A DNA stretch of 64,000 nt from Enterococcus wangshanyuanii (GTDB taxonomy: Bacteria; Bacillota; Bacilli; Lactobacillales; Enterococcaceae): contig NZ_CP021874.1 in assembly GCF_002197645.1 (NCBI RefSeq), positions 744,001 to 808,000 on the forward strand. The letters run 5' to 3'. Position 1 is the first letter of the stretch; each line of letters begins with the position of its first letter. The notes beneath the pieces are model-generated. The model did not search any database and had not been told where the DNA came from. It was given only the letters and a program-made list of their open reading frames with translations. Shown here one piece after another: positions 40,805 through 50,897 of the stretch. The position numbers and the translations under genes were made by a program.

Positions 40805-41209
40805 TTACCTCCAGTTGAAATGTTCAGCAATATAAACAGTGATTCCACAGGTTGTTGCTGTTACAAACATTCCCCAAATTAAATCAATGATAGTTATAAT
40901 TCCTGGCCAGTTGTTCAACGTTGCTAGATTAGTTAAATCATACGTTCCATAACAAACTAGACCAAATAGAGCGCCAGCTCCGATGGCAAAAAGCAAACTT
41001 TCCTTTTCGATTGCTGGTTGGATGACAAAAAATAATACAGCAACAACATAAATGAGATAAAATATCACTGCCGGTAAGATTTTGGTTTGTCCCATTAAAT
41101 CGCCTAAATAATTTTGGTACATTTTCTTAGAAATCAAAAATAGCCAGATAAAATCAAGGATCAAAAAAACTAAAGCGGTGGTACCAAAAAGTTTAAATGA
41201 AAAATTCAT
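40805..41209 (-). CDS. DUF2177 family membrane protein
   Basis: 134 aa with four membrane helices; 'FLILDFIWLFLISKKMYQNYLG', 'GALFGLVCYGTYDLTNLATL' and 'DLIWGMFVTATTCGI' are DUF2177 hallmarks. Function unknown. It is the first gene of the operon with the DAK2-DegV protein (7-nt gap) and starts only about 25 nt after a 42-bp perfect palindrome. AGGAGGG precedes the ATG. Confidence 0.88.
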   Translation of the reverse strand: MNFSFKLFGTTALVFLILDFIWLFLISKKMYQNYLGDLMGQTKILPAVIFYLIYVVAVLFFVIQPAIEKESLLFAIGAGALFGLVCYGTYDLTNLATLNNWPGIITIIDLIWGMFVTATTCGITVYIAEHFNWR

Positions 41210-41233
41210 GTATGTTCCCTCCTAAAATAAAAA

Positions 41234-41275
41234 ATGATACGATTACCTTATCAATTGATAAGGTAATCGTATCAT
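41234..41275 (-). terminator. 42-bp perfect palindrome between glyS and the DUF2177 gene: terminator and/or operator
   Basis: Two 21-nt arms without any spacer (minus strand left arm starts ATGATACGATTACC, centre TCAATTGA), followed by TTTTTTATTTT and then directly the AGGAGGG ribosome site of the DUF2177 gene. It fits a terminator for glyS, but leaves no room for a downstream promoter. TTTTCT-17-TACGAT, with the second hexamer inside the left arm, is a possible promoter, so the palindrome may also be its operator. Confidence 0.7.
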
Positions 41276-41354
41276 GCTTAAAAAAATTAGAAAACTATTT
41301 TGCTCATTAGAGAAAACACAGATACTATTTGGGAAATCTTTTTACTTTATTCTA

Positions 41355-43427
41355 TTACTTTACGATCAATAAATCTAAACTTGCTAAAGATAAAGCCATT
41401 TTAGCAATACGATTCAGTTCATTCAAACGATTTGTTTTCACACGTTCATCTTCGACCATTACCATGGTTTCATCAAAATAACGCTCGATCAATGGACGTA
41501 GATCAACTAACGCTTGATAATTTTCTGCCATCGTTTTATCTTTAAAGCCATCTTCAACAGCATTGACCGCTTTGTTCAGCTCTTTTTCAGCATCATTTTC
41601 AAACAAGGTCACATCTACTTCTGCTGATTGCTCCTGTCCTTTTTTAGCTAAATTGATCACACGTGTCAACGCTTCGATCGATGGTTTAAATTCTTTATCC
41701 AACAGATGATTTTTGATGATCGCTGCTGATGAAAAGAGTTTCGTTAAATCTTTTTGTTCTGCAGAGATCACAGCATCGATCACATCGTGACGTACATCTT
41801 TTGTCAATAATAATTGGCGCAAACGAGCTTTGACGAAGTCGATCACTTCTGCTTGTCCACTGTTCAATTGAATACCATATTTTTTGTCATCTGCATTGAT
41901 CGCAGCATCGATCTCTCTCTGTAATTGATCAAGCGGGAATTTCCAGTTCTTGTTTTCAATAATGCGAATCACACCATATGTTTGACGACGTAGCGCATAC
42001 GGATCATTCGAACCGCTAGGAATCATCCCCACGGTAAAGAATGAAAAGACACTATCCAACTTATCTGCAATGGCTAAGACTGCACCAATATCAGAAACAG
42101 GCAGGTCACCTTCACTTGAAGTCGGCATATAATGCTCTTTGATTGCTTGGGCCACTGCAGGAGTCTCTCCTTGAAGTAAGGCATATTTTTCTCCCATGAT
42201 TCCTTGAAGCTCTGGGAATTCGCCTACCATATTAGTGACTAAATCAAATTTATAGATCTCAGAAGCACGTTTCAATTCTGTCAATTCATTTTCTGAAAGG
42301 CCAACTTCTTTACCAATCACTTGTCCGATAAGTCCTACACGCTGCATTTTTTCATAAATCGTTCCAATTTTCTCGTGGAAAGTCACGTGTTTCAATTTAT
42401 CGACACACTCTTCGATCGTTAATTTCTTGTCTTCACTATAGAAAAATTCAGCATCTTCCAAACGAGCGATCAACACTTTTTCATTTCCTTTGATGACATT
42501 TTCAAGGTGTACATCATTTCCATTTCGAACTGAAATAAAATGCGGCAGCAACATTCCTTGATCATTACGTACCTCAAAATAACGTTGATGCTCTTTCATG
42601 GATGTTACCAAAACTTCATCTGGTACCGACAAATACTTTTCATCAAAACCACCAACAAAAGCAGTTGGATACTCAACTAGATTGGTTACCTCTTCCAGTA
42701 ATTTTTCATCTAAATCTAAGGTCCAACGATTTTTTTCTGCTAATTGTTCAGCTTGAGCAACAATCATTGCTTTTCTTTCAGTTGGATCGACAATCACATA
42801 CTGCTCTTTCATTTTCGCTTCATATTCTTTAGAATGCGTTATTGTCACATCATCGCCTAAAAAGCGATGACCACGTGATTGATTACTCGTCTCCACATCC
42901 AAAACAGAAAAAGGAATGATCTCGTCTCCTAAGAGTGCAACCAACCAATGGATCGGACGAATATATTCAAAATCATAGTTAGCCCAATGCATCGTTACAG
43001 GAAAGGTCAGACTTGTGATCACATCTTTTAATCCACTTAATACATTGATCGTTTTTTGACCATGATTATGCTTTGTGACATATACGTATTCTACTCCATT
43101 CAATTCCTTGAATGTTATCGCATCTGTTGTTAGTCCTTGCCCTCTAACAAAACCTTCAGCTGCTTTACTCCAATTCCCCTGATCATCTTGAGCAATTTTT
43201 CTTGCCGGTCCTTTGACCTCTTCCTGGGTGTCTTCTTGTTGTTCAGGTAATTGAGTGACACGAACAGCTAAACGACGAGGCGTTGAGAAACTTTGAACTG
43301 TTTCATACGCTAAATTATTTTCCTCTAAAAATTTCACTACTTTTTGTTCTAATTGTAAACGGCTTGGAGTGACAATATGTGCTGGGATTTCTTCCAATCC
43401 AATTTCAAGTAATAGATCTTTCGCCAT
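41355..43427 (-). CDS. glyS: Glycyl-tRNA synthetase beta subunit
   Basis: 690 aa; tRNA-binding chain of the alpha2beta2 bacterial enzyme. '[18 protein letters not shown]', '[10 protein letters not shown]', '[15 protein letters not shown]', 'RGHRFLG', '[13 protein letters not shown]' and '[15 protein letters not shown]' are diagnostic; an anticodon-binding-like end (DALR type) closes it. Starts 1 nt after glyQ stops. Needs glyQ for activity. Confidence 0.97.
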   Translation of the reverse strand: MAKDLLLEIGLEEIPAHIVTPSRLQLEQKVVKFLEENNLAYETVQSFSTPRRLAVRVTQLPEQQEDTQEEVKGPARKIAQDDQGNWSKAAEGFVRGQGLTTDAITFKELNGVEYVYVTKHNHGQKTINVLSGLKDVITSLTFPVTMHWANYDFEYIRPIHWLVALLGDEIIPFSVLDVETSNQSRGHRFLGDDVTITHSKEYEAKMKEQYVIVDPTERKAMIVAQAEQLAEKNRWTLDLDEKLLEEVTNLVEYPTAFVGGFDEKYLSVPDEVLVTSMKEHQRYFEVRNDQGMLLPHFISVRNGNDVHLENVIKGNEKVLIARLEDAEFFYSEDKKLTIEECVDKLKHVTFHEKIGTIYEKMQRVGLIGQVIGKEVGLSENELTELKRASEIYKFDLVTNMVGEFPELQGIMGEKYALLQGETPAVAQAIKEHYMPTSSEGDLPVSDIGAVLAIADKLDSVFSFFTVGMIPSGSNDPYALRRQTYGVIRIIENKNWKFPLDQLQREIDAAINADDKKYGIQLNSGQAEVIDFVKARLRQLLLTKDVRHDVIDAVISAEQKDLTKLFSSAAIIKNHLLDKEFKPSIEALTRVINLAKKGQEQSAEVDVTLFENDAEKELNKAVNAVEDGFKDKTMAENYQALVDLRPLIERYFDETMVMVEDERVKTNRLNELNRIAKMALSLASLDLLIVK

Positions 43428-43428
43428 A

Positions 43429-44337
43429 TTAGTTAGCCTCCTTCGTAACTTGTTCTTCTTTATTTAATAATGGGAATCCTAATTTTTCACGCTCTGCAAC
43501 AAAAATCTTCGCTACTGCACGTGCCATATTTCTAATACGTGCGAGATATCCTGCACGTTCAGTTACGGACACTGCACCGCGAGCATCCAGTAAATTAAAA
43601 GTATGGCTGCATTTTAAAATGTAATCATAAGCTGGATGCACTAGATTTTCATCAATGCAGCGTTTCGCTTCTTTTTCAAATTTATCAAAGTTTTCTAATA
43701 GCATCTCTTGGTCACTGATTTCAAATGAGTATTTTGAATGCTCATATTCAGGCTGATTGAAAATTTCCCCATATTTTACGCCATTAGTCCACTCTAGGTC
43801 ATACACACTTTCAACTTCTTGAATATAAGAAGCCAGACGTTCGATCCCGTAAGTGATCTCAGATGTCACCGGATGGCAAGCTAAGCCGCCCACTTGTTGG
43901 AAATAGGTGAACTGAGTGATCTCCATACCGTCAAGCCAAACTTCCCAGCCCAAACCAGCACAGCCCATTGAAGGATTTTCCCAGTTGTCCTCTACAAAAC
44001 GAATATCATGAGCTAACGGATCGATTCCAAGTAATTCTAAGCTTTCTAGGTATAACTCTTGAATATTTTCTGGTGAAGGTTTCATCACCACTTGAAATTG
44101 ATGATGTTGATAAAGTCTATTAGGATTCTCTCCATAACGACCGTCAGCAGGACGACGTGACGGTTCAACATAAGCCGCATTCCATGGCTCAGGTCCAATC
44201 GCTCGCAAAAAAGTATACGGACTCATCGTCCCTGCCCCTTTTTCCGTATCATAGGACTGCATGAGCATACAGCCATTTGACGACCAAAATTTTTGCAACG
44301 TTAAAATCATATCTTGTACAGTAAGTTTCTTCTCCAT
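43429..44337 (-). CDS. glyQ: Glycyl-tRNA synthetase alpha subunit
   Basis: 302 aa catalytic chain. '[26 protein letters not shown]', of which the core is '[16 protein letters not shown]', '[19 protein letters not shown]' and '[20 protein letters not shown]' are the class II motifs for glycyl-AMP formation. Ribosome site AAGGAGG. Controlled by a T-box about 290 nt upstream; two repeat units and a structured element lie in between, an unusually long spacer. Confidence 0.97.
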   Translation of the reverse strand: MEKKLTVQDMILTLQKFWSSNGCMLMQSYDTEKGAGTMSPYTFLRAIGPEPWNAAYVEPSRRPADGRYGENPNRLYQHHQFQVVMKPSPENIQELYLESLELLGIDPLAHDIRFVEDNWENPSMGCAGLGWEVWLDGMEITQFTYFQQVGGLACHPVTSEITYGIERLASYIQEVESVYDLEWTNGVKYGEIFNQPEYEHSKYSFEISDQEMLLENFDKFEKEAKRCIDENLVHPAYDYILKCSHTFNLLDARGAVSVTERAGYLARIRNMARAVAKIFVAEREKLGFPLLNKEEQVTKEAN

Positions 44338-44354
44338 TGAGATCCTCCTTAATA

Positions 44355-44470
44355 TAAAAGCGGAACAAATCGTTTAATCCTGTAGAAAATTAGGAAATTG
44401 ACTTTGAGGTGATTTTTACCTCATTGACAATTTATCTATTTTCCTAAGGATTGATTTGTGCAGCTAGATA
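44355..44470 (-). ncRNA. Structured intergenic element, copy B (glyQ leader)
   Basis: 116 nt with the same four-stem plan as copy A: P1 ACAAATC/GATTTGT (44365-44371, 44453-44459), P2 AATCCT/AGGATT (44376-44381, 44447-44452), P3 TAGGAAA/TTTCCTA (44391-44397, 44440-44446), P4 TGAGGT/ACCTCA (44405-44410, 44418-44423), with a GTTT bulge between P1 and P2. It stands about 17 nt before glyQ on the transcribed strand and directly joins the tandem repeats. Confidence 0.65.
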
Positions 44471-44474
44471 ATAC

Positions 44475-44623
44475 AAATGATCAACACTTTCTTTCGAAAG
44501 TCTTGTACTGTTCAACATCAACTCAATTATTTTCGTTGTGTTTCTCAGCAAATGATCAACACTTTCTCCGAAAGTCTTGTACTGTTCAACATCAACTCAA
44601 TTATTTTCGTTGTGTTTCTCAGC
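44475..44623. repeat. Tandem intergenic repeat, locus 1 (two units of 75 and 74 bp)
   Basis: Two nearly identical units (44475-44549, 44550-44623) differ mainly at TTTCG/TCCG. The plus-strand core GTCTTGTACTGTTCAACATC and the right end GTGTTTCTCAGC recur, with small changes, at 61990-62160. Each unit has a small CTTTC/GAAAG hairpin. The open frames here are a by-product of the repeat and are not called. Confidence 0.85.
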
Positions 44624-44628
44624 AAATC

Positions 44629-44824
44629 AAAAAGTCCCTATGCCTCTAAGAGACATAGGGACGAATAATCGCGGTTCCACCCTACTTCCGGCATTTGCCG
44701 ACAGCTTCATTTACCATACTCAAAAGCGCCCTTCAAAAGTTGCTAGTATCTGGCTCACACGCTCCCAGACTCGCTAAACAAGCAGATCTTTTTACTCCTC
44801 TTTATCAATGTATGTATTTAATTC
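44629..44824 (-). ncRNA. Glycine T-box riboswitch of glyQS
   Basis: Senses uncharged tRNA-Gly and controls read-through into glyQS. The T-box GGTGGAACCGCG is at 44681-44670 on the minus strand. It is followed by a terminator stem GTCCCTATG/CATAGGGAC (44662-44654 with 44642-44634) and TTTTT. Stem I with an AGTA-type loop region starts near 44800; GGC in the segment GAAGGGCGC (near 44730) is a plausible glycine specifier. The upper region shows no obvious stem II, as usual for glyQS T-boxes. Confidence 0.92.
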
Positions 44825-44830
44825 CTCTTT

Positions 44831-44859
44831 ATCATAATCTTTACAGCGTACGTTGTCAA
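44831..44859 (-). promoter_or_regulatory. Promoter of the T-box-glyQS unit
   Basis: TTGACA (44859-44854), 17 nt, TATGAT (44836-44831) on the minus strand; start expected near 44824. Confidence 0.8.
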
Positions 44860-44907
44860 ATGATTTTGTAATACTATGAAAGAATGAACAAAATAAATGT
44901 TCAAAGA

Positions 44908-45717
44908 TCAATTTTTTAACTCGTCATCCAGCTCATCTGTGTTCTTTCGCTTTGGAATACGTAAAGTATCTTCCCAACTTTTCATTTGATCGATAAATTT
45001 CTTGCTCTTTAGATGAATTCCTACATATTCATCGTACAATTCATCGATCATTTGTCGAATCGCTGTTTTCGTTTCTGCCTTTACATTGATATCTTGAACT
45101 TTATCATAGGAAATTGCGGCAAACAAGCGAACAAAGTGAACCGCTCTAGGATCTGCATGATAACGATGTTCGTCCAATTGCCAATGACGTTCACAAAGTA
45201 CACCACTATACTTAGATGAATAATCAAATTTCCCTCTTGTCTCCTGACAAATCGCACAGTGTGACCATTCAGGAGTAATGCCAAAACGATTTAGTAATTG
45301 AATTTCAAAAATATTCGTAATAATTTCGGCATCTTTTTCATCATTCAACAAAGTTAGCGCCTGAAAAGTAAAATGATACAAATTAGGATCATATACGCGA
45401 TCTTCAATAGCAGCATCCACCAAGTTTAGGATGTATGTCGCATAGGCATTGATAAAAATATCTTCTTGAATTTTACGAAAATGTGTAACTTCTTTACTGC
45501 CATTCAAAAAAGACAGTCCCTCTTCTCTAAAATCCCCAATATAAGTAGCTTCTGTAAATGGTAAAATTGCAGGAGTGATCGGATTGTTCTTCCGATGTGC
45601 TCCTTTCACAAAGAACATTAATTTGCCAAATGACTCTGTGAAAATTTTGACTAATTTATCTTTTTCTTTGTAATCCTTCGTAAAAAGAATCATCCCTTTT
45701 GTTTCACCCAATGTCAT
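44908..45717 (-). CDS. recO: DNA repair protein RecO
   Basis: Loads RecA and anneals strands in the RecFOR pathway. About 269 aa; N-terminal OB fold ('GETKGMILFTKDYKEKDKLVKIFT'; core 'KDYKEKDKLVKIFTES'), helical middle, and a zinc-binding 'HCAIC...LCERHW' segment (~178-205). ATG 45717 has GGAGG 7 nt upstream; an in-frame TTG lies at 45723. A terminator hairpin separates it from era, and no clear promoter is seen, so it may depend on read-through. Confidence 0.95.
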   Translation of the reverse strand: MTLGETKGMILFTKDYKEKDKLVKIFTESFGKLMFFVKGAHRKNNPITPAILPFTEATYIGDFREEGLSFLNGSKEVTHFRKIQEDIFINAYATYILNLVDAAIEDRVYDPNLYHFTFQALTLLNDEKDAEIITNIFEIQLLNRFGITPEWSHCAICQETRGKFDYSSKYSGVLCERHWQLDEHRYHADPRAVHFVRLFAAISYDKVQDINVKAETKTAIRQMIDELYDEYVGIHLKSKKFIDQMKSWEDTLRIPKRKNTDELDDELKN

Positions 45718-45750
45718 TTCCAAACCTCCGTTCTTACTTACCTTAAGAAA

Positions 45751-45779
45751 AGAACAATTCTACACAGCAGAATTGTTCT
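45751..45779 (-). terminator. Intrinsic terminator between era and recO
   Basis: Perfect 11-bp stem AGAACAATTCT / AGAATTGTTCT with a 7-nt loop; minus strand continues TTTTCTT. It probably lowers recO expression within the phoH-era operon. Confidence 0.75.
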
Positions 45780-45787
45780 TTCAATCA

Positions 45788-46690
45788 TTAATAATCGTCT
45801 TTACGGTAACCAAAGTCCTGTAAATGAACTTTTTTATCACGCCAATCTTTTTGTACTTTTACCCAAAGTTCTAAATAGACTTTATCATCAAGTAAATGTT
45901 CAATATCTTGCCGTGCTTTCGTACCGATTTGTTTCAACATTTTACCGCCTTTACCAATAATGATTCCTTTTTGGCTATCTCGTTCAACGATGATCGTCGC
46001 TTGGATATGAACTTTATCATTCTCATCCCTTTTCATGGAATCAACAACCACTGCAACTGAATGAGGAATTTCATCTCGAGTCAACAGTAAGACTTTTTCA
46101 CGAACTAATTCAGAAACAATAAAATATTCTGGGTGATCTGTTACTTGATCGTCCGGGAAATATTGCGGACCTTCAGGCATTTGAGAAACCAAAACATCCA
46201 TCAATCGCTCCACATTATTTCCTTCTGTAGCGGAAATTGGCACAACTTCCGTAAATGTCATTTGGCTCGTATAGTCTTCAATGATTCCCAGCAATTGATC
46301 AGGATGAACCGTATCGATTTTATTGATGACTAAATAGACCGGACTATTCATCGCTTTCAGACGCTCGATAATAAAATCATCACCTTTACCTCTCTTTTGA
46401 TCTGCACTGATCATAAATAAGGTTGCATCCACTTCACGTAATGCGCTATAAGCAGCTTCCACCATAAAATCACCCAAACGATGTTTAGGTTTGTGAATCC
46501 CCGGTGTATCAATAAAAACGATTTGTGCTTCAGGGACTGTATAGATTCCCTGAATTTTATTTCTTGTTGTCTGTGCCTTGTCACTCATGATCGCAATCTT
46601 TTGTCCGACAATACGATTCAATAAAGTAGATTTTCCAACATTTGGTCTTCCTACAATAGCCACAAATCCAGATTTATGTGCTTCTGTCAT
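45788..46690 (-). CDS. era: GTPase Era
   Basis: Essential GTPase for 30S assembly, binding the 3' end of 16S rRNA. 300 aa: G1 '[12 protein letters not shown]', G3 '[13 protein letters not shown]', G4 'NKID', then a KH domain with '[18 protein letters not shown]'. Follows dgkA by 12 nt in the phoH-pgpH-ybeY-dgkA-era operon. Confidence 0.98.
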   Translation of the reverse strand: MTEAHKSGFVAIVGRPNVGKSTLLNRIVGQKIAIMSDKAQTTRNKIQGIYTVPEAQIVFIDTPGIHKPKHRLGDFMVEAAYSALREVDATLFMISADQKRGKGDDFIIERLKAMNSPVYLVINKIDTVHPDQLLGIIEDYTSQMTFTEVVPISATEGNNVERLMDVLVSQMPEGPQYFPDDQVTDHPEYFIVSELVREKVLLLTRDEIPHSVAVVVDSMKRDENDKVHIQATIIVERDSQKGIIIGKGGKMLKQIGTKARQDIEHLLDDKVYLELWVKVQKDWRDKKVHLQDFGYRKDDY

Positions 46691-46702
46691 TACTTCTCTC
46701 CT

Positions 46703-47110
46703 CTATAAAAAGTCTTTTATTATTTGCCATATTTTAGGAACAAACAAAAGTAGTCCTACGATAACAGCAAAGCCGCTAGTCAAAAGAACAGCTCCAGCAG
46801 CCATATCTTTGATCTTTTTCCCAATTGGGTGAAAATGAAAATCCGTAAACATATCAACAACATTTTCAAAGACCGTATTGATGATTTCGACGACCAGCAC
46901 AAGAAAAATCGCCAGCAGTAGCCATAACCATTCTGCTATCGATAGTCTAAAAACAAAACCGATAACAACAGCCAATATTCCCATCAATACATGAGTACGC
47001 ATATTTCTTTCTTCTTTAAATACCGTTTTGATTCCTTGAAGAGCAAACTCCAGTGAAGCAATAAAATGTTTATTTTTCTCTGTCTGTTTATCTTTTAAGT
47101 CCATAGGCAT
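46703..47110 (-). CDS. dgkA: Diacylglycerol kinase family protein (undecaprenol kinase type)
   Basis: Small membrane kinase; the Gram-positive members phosphorylate undecaprenol or diacylglycerol. 135 aa with three helices; '[19 protein letters not shown]', '[16 protein letters not shown]' and '[12 protein letters not shown]' are the family motifs (Glu and Asp of the active site in VEIINT and KDMAAG). The start (ATG 47110, or ATG 47104) overlaps the end of ybeY by about 20 nt. Confidence 0.93.
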   Translation of the reverse strand: MPMDLKDKQTEKNKHFIASLEFALQGIKTVFKEERNMRTHVLMGILAVVIGFVFRLSIAEWLWLLLAIFLVLVVEIINTVFENVVDMFTDFHFHPIGKKIKDMAAGAVLLTSGFAVIVGLLLFVPKIWQIIKDFL

Positions 47111-47564
47111 CTAAGATCTCTTTCTGTAAACCAAACATTTCCTTCTCATCTTCTGGTTCCATATGATCATAGCCATTCAAATGAAGAAAACCATGTACCG
47201 CTAAAAAACCTAGCTCTCGTTCAAAAGTATGTCCATATTCTGCTGCTTGTTCTGCTGCTCTTTCAGTAGAAATCATCAGATCGCCTAGATTCCTAGGGAA
47301 AATATCGTCTTCGTCTTCAAAAATGATCTGCAGTTCATCTTCTCCTTCTTCTTCCAAAGCAAAACTGATCACATCTGTCGGTACATCTTTTCCTCTATAA
47401 TCCCTATTGATCACTTGAATGCCTGCATTATCCATAAAAGTCACGGAAATCTCAGTATCATCCGAAATTTCAAGAAAATCAGCTGCAAACTGCAACAAAT
47501 CCTCCACTTCTTTTAAATGTGGTTCTGACAAGTTGTTTGTTTCATCAATGAATGTTATATCCAT
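47088..47564 (-). CDS. ybeY: Endoribonuclease YbeY
   Basis: Metal-dependent RNase in 16S rRNA 3'-end maturation and ribosome quality control. 158 aa; zinc motif '[11 protein letters not shown]' (H-x3-H-x5-H) at ~120-130 and '[17 protein letters not shown]'. The ATG overlaps the pgpH stop (TAATG). Confidence 0.97.
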   Translation of the reverse strand: MDITFIDETNNLSEPHLKEVEDLLQFAADFLEISDDTEISVTFMDNAGIQVINRDYRGKDVPTDVISFALEEEGEDELQIIFEDEDDIFPRNLGDLMISTERAAEQAAEYGHTFERELGFLAVHGFLHLNGYDHMEPEDEKEMFGLQKEILDAYGLKR

Positions 47565-49762
47565 TAGTCATCTCTCTTTTCTTGTTCATCTTTCATTTTT
47601 TCCGCTTCTGATTTCATTTTCGGATATTTAATTCTTGAATGGAACGTGCTACATAGTCCACTGGTTAATGACTTCTCGATGATCCTGATTTCTTTCATCG
47701 TCAATCCACAATCATCCAGCTGGCCATCTGAGATCCGATCTTGAATCACATTATGCACAAACGCTTGGATCTTCTCATTTGTTGGATGATCCATTGCACG
47801 TACCGCAGCTTCACAGGTATCTGCGATGCTGACGATCCCCGCTTCTCTTGTTTGCGGCTTAGGACCTGGATAACGGAAATCTTCTTCAGCGATTTCCGGA
47901 TTACGTTCTTTAGCTTTTACGTAGAAAAACTTCATCAATGTAGTCCCATGATGCTGACGACAAATATCGATCACCATTTCAGGCATACGATATTCTTCTA
48001 AAATCTTTGCACCATCAATGACATGACCAAAAATAATCTGCTTGCTGTCTTCCGGTAATAGAAAATTATGCGGGTTTTCGGCTCCGGCAGGTAAATTTTC
48101 CACAAAGAAATTGGCATGTTTGATTTTTCCAATATCATGATAATAGCAAGCAACACGCGTCAATAGAGATCGACCGCCGATTTCAGCAACTGCATTAGCA
48201 CTTAAACTAGCAACCATCATACTATGATGATACGTTCCTGGTGCCTCTTCCAACAGTCGTTTCAACAACGGATGATTTGGATTGCTCAACTCATTCAAGA
48301 TGATCATACTGTCATCAGTCACAAGCAACTCAATATATGGATGAAGCCCCATAGTAGCTAGGAAAGATAATACCGTTCCAGCTAGTGCACAAATCATCAT
48401 TGTCCAAGATTTCCCATCAAACAAACTCATTCCTTGATAAACGATCAAGACAAAGTCTAAACAAACAGGAAAAATGATTACCCAAAATACAGCTACCATC
48501 CCCTGCTCACTAATTCGTGTCCGTTTAACGACTGTGGCAAGCAAGCCGGAAAATAGATAGCTGACAATGATGATCGTCAAAGAATTCGTTCCAATAGAAT
48601 TATAGAAAACAAACAAAGCAAAAATCACTTGAAAAATAGCGGCAAGAATCCCTGCTCTGCGGTTAACAAAGTAATTCAATACCAAAGGTGTAAACGCCGC
48701 TGGGAAAAATAATGACACGTAAGCCATCTGTTCTGTCTGAAAAATTTGGAAAAACTTCATAAGCAGCACACTTAATGACATGGCTGCTACATAAAACAAA
48801 ATAAAGTGACGGCGTTTGCCTTCTTCTGTTACTTGCTTTGTAAAGAAAATCAAGACAAGCACTTGTAAAACAATCGCTAATCCTAGAGCAACCATTGGAA
48901 ATACAGAGGTACTTTGATTGGTCATCCCTAAAAGTTCAAGTTTCTCCATCGCTTTACTGTCGATCTGTGTTCCTTCACGAACAATGATCTCTCCTTGATA
49001 GATCATTGCGGGCGGGACAGCATCCATCGCATTTTGACGCATTTCTTTTGTCTTTTTATCATTTGCAAAATCATTTGCGACAATTCCTTCATTGACGAGA
49101 TAACGAATTTCCTGTTGCATCACACTGGTCACATCGAGAAACTGAATCTTCTCGATCGCACTTTGGCGAATACTCTCCAAGTCAGCTTCACGAACATGAT
49201 CTTTCATTTTATCATCAATGATTTTTAAGCTTTCTGTTTTTACTTGTTGGATTTGCGTCGCATCCAAAGAAAAGATATTTTGATAAAAGACATTTGGAAA
49301 TTTTTGATAGAAAGCCACTTCATCTTGATCTAGCTGTTCAAATTGCGATTTTAAGTTGGCTACCCTTTCCTCAATGGTCGGTTTCGGAATGGTTTCATCT
49401 TTTTTAGCTTTTGCTTTTTTCTCTTCGTAATCTTTATCTGTTTTTTCATTTGCAGTAGTGATCAGTTTAAAGAGCTTTTCAATTCGTTTATGCTGAATAC
49501 CAGCAGTCTCTTCCTGATAAATATATTCTGGAGTGACTGCTTCTGCTGCTAATTTTTTCTTTTGCTCTGTCTCATAGGTATTTTCAACATTTTTATTAGC
49601 ACGAATTGTGTTTTCAGCTAGTTGCCCTTCTTTGATTTCAACTTTTTTCTGATGAACACTACCAAACATGATCACGAATAAGAAACAGGAAAAAACCAAT
49701 AATAAAATCGGAATAAACGCTTTTCCTAACTTATCACGTAATCTTATTAATGAATACTTCAA
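47564..49762 (-). CDS. pgpH: PgpH-type 7TM receptor with HD phosphodiesterase domain
   Basis: Membrane phosphodiesterase that degrades c-di-AMP in relatives (Listeria PgpH). About 732 aa: an N-terminal helix, an extracytoplasmic 7TMR-HDED region (~40-275), seven helices (~285-480), and a cytoplasmic HD domain with '[16 protein letters not shown]', '[11 protein letters not shown]' and '[12 protein letters not shown]'. The start is probably TTG 49762, with AAAGGAG 11 nt upstream; the GTG at 49774 overlaps that ribosome site. Follows phoH closely. Confidence 0.93.
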   Translation of the reverse strand: MKYSLIRLRDKLGKAFIPILLLVFSCFLFVIMFGSVHQKKVEIKEGQLAENTIRANKNVENTYETEQKKKLAAEAVTPEYIYQEETAGIQHKRIEKLFKLITTANEKTDKDYEEKKAKAKKDETIPKPTIEERVANLKSQFEQLDQDEVAFYQKFPNVFYQNIFSLDATQIQQVKTESLKIIDDKMKDHVREADLESIRQSAIEKIQFLDVTSVMQQEIRYLVNEGIVANDFANDKKTKEMRQNAMDAVPPAMIYQGEIIVREGTQIDSKAMEKLELLGMTNQSTSVFPMVALGLAIVLQVLVLIFFTKQVTEEGKRRHFILFYVAAMSLSVLLMKFFQIFQTEQMAYVSLFFPAAFTPLVLNYFVNRRAGILAAIFQVIFALFVFYNSIGTNSLTIIIVSYLFSGLLATVVKRTRISEQGMVAVFWVIIFPVCLDFVLIVYQGMSLFDGKSWTMMICALAGTVLSFLATMGLHPYIELLVTDDSMIILNELSNPNHPLLKRLLEEAPGTYHHSMMVASLSANAVAEIGGRSLLTRVACYYHDIGKIKHANFFVENLPAGAENPHNFLLPEDSKQIIFGHVIDGAKILEEYRMPEMVIDICRQHHGTTLMKFFYVKAKERNPEIAEEDFRYPGPKPQTREAGIVSIADTCEAAVRAMDHPTNEKIQAFVHNVIQDRISDGQLDDCGLTMKEIRIIEKSLTSGLCSTFHSRIKYPKMKSEAEKMKDEQEKRDD

Positions 49763-49793
49763 CGGAATTCTCACTCCTTTCCGTGGACGATCT

Positions 49794-50762
49794 TTACTGT
49801 TGATTTTCCTTTTCGTATGCTCGAATGATCTGAGCTACTACTGGGTGTCTAACTACATCACCCGCATCAAAATGAACAAATGAGATTTTTTCGATCGAAC
49901 GCAATGTTTTCTCAGCATTGATCAGTCCGCTTGTCACACCTTTTGGCAAATCGATCTGGCTTGCATCTCCATTGACGATCATTCTTGAATTAAAACCCAA
50001 TCTGGTCAAAAACATCTTCATTTGAGCAACGGTTGTGTTTTGCGCCTCATCTAAAATGACAAACGCATCATCCAACGTACGTCCGCGCATATAAGCTAAA
50101 GGAGCAATTTCGATCACGCCCCGCTCCATCAGGCGATTTGTGTGATCCATCCCAAAAATCTGGTATAACGCATCATAAACTGGACGTAAATATGGGTCGA
50201 CCTTTTCTTTCAAGTCTCCAGGTAAAAAACCTAAACTTTCACCCGCTTCAACAGCTGGTCGAGTTAAAATGATTTTCTGTACCTCACCTTTTTTTAAGGC
50301 TGAAACTGCCATAACAACTGCCAGAAACGTTTTACCTGTACCAGCAGGACCAATTCCAAAAATAACATCATGCTTTCTTATCGCATCTACATACTTTTTC
50401 TGGCCAATATTTTTGATTCGGATCACACGCCCGTGATGATCTTTGATGATCTCTTCTTCATACATTGCAACAAATGAGTCAAGCTCTCCTGCTCTAGCCA
50501 TTTTTAAGGCTGACACGACATCCGGCGTACTGATTTTGATGCCACGCTGAATCAACACTTTTAACGTACGGATAACCGACGCAATCAATTGGACTTCTGT
50601 CTCTTCTCCAATCAATTGAATCGTTTCTCCTCTGGTATTGATTGTTATCGCTGAATTTTCTTCTAAAAATTTTATATGTTTATCGTGGGTTCCTAAAAGC
50701 ATACTCACATCATCAGAATCTGTTAATTTCAATTCCAACGATATTGACTGATTTTCTGTCAA
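49794..50762 (-). CDS. phoH: PhoH family protein (PhoH/YbeZ-like ATPase)
   Basis: ATPase with helicase-like core, often paired with the RNase YbeY as here. About 322 aa: N-terminal KH-like part (~20-100), then Walker A 'GIGPAGTGKTFLAVVMA' (~135), 'TRPAVEAGESLGFLPGDL', Walker B 'FVILDEAQNTT'. The likely start is TTG 50762 with AAAGGAG upstream. The GTG at 50810 lies within the promoter -10 region and has no ribosome site. Confidence 0.93.
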   Translation of the reverse strand: MTENQSISLELKLTDSDDVSMLLGTHDKHIKFLEENSAITINTRGETIQLIGEETEVQLIASVIRTLKVLIQRGIKISTPDVVSALKMARAGELDSFVAMYEEEIIKDHHGRVIRIKNIGQKKYVDAIRKHDVIFGIGPAGTGKTFLAVVMAVSALKKGEVQKIILTRPAVEAGESLGFLPGDLKEKVDPYLRPVYDALYQIFGMDHTNRLMERGVIEIAPLAYMRGRTLDDAFVILDEAQNTTVAQMKMFLTRLGFNSRMIVNGDASQIDLPKGVTSGLINAEKTLRSIEKISFVHFDAGDVVRHPVVAQIIRAYEKENQQ

Positions 50763-50798
50763 AAAACGCCCAGCTCCTTTATTTTTTCGTTCTTTACA

Positions 50799-50804
50799 AT
50801 CATA
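50799..50804 (-). promoter_or_regulatory. Extended -10 promoter of the phoH-era operon
   Basis: TATGAT preceded by TGG on the minus strand, about 35 nt before the TTG start of phoH. The -35 region is weak. Confidence 0.5.
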
Positions 50805-50858
50805 CCACACAATTTATTTATTAAAAAGAAGTCATCACTTTCTTATGTACATTAGGAC

Positions 50859-50890
50859 AAAAAAACCAACGGATACCCGCTGGTTTTTTT
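50859..50890. terminator. Intrinsic terminator after yqeY (symmetrical)
   Basis: ACCA-CGG / CCG-TGGT type stem (50865-50884) between A6 and T7 tracts, so it works in both directions. Confidence 0.8.
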
Positions 50891-50897
50891 ATCTCGG

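Noticed and set aside
44458..44777. Several plus-strand open frames across the glyQ leader
   Set aside because: They lie in the tandem repeats and the T-box, have no ribosome site, and repeat the same residues because the DNA repeats.
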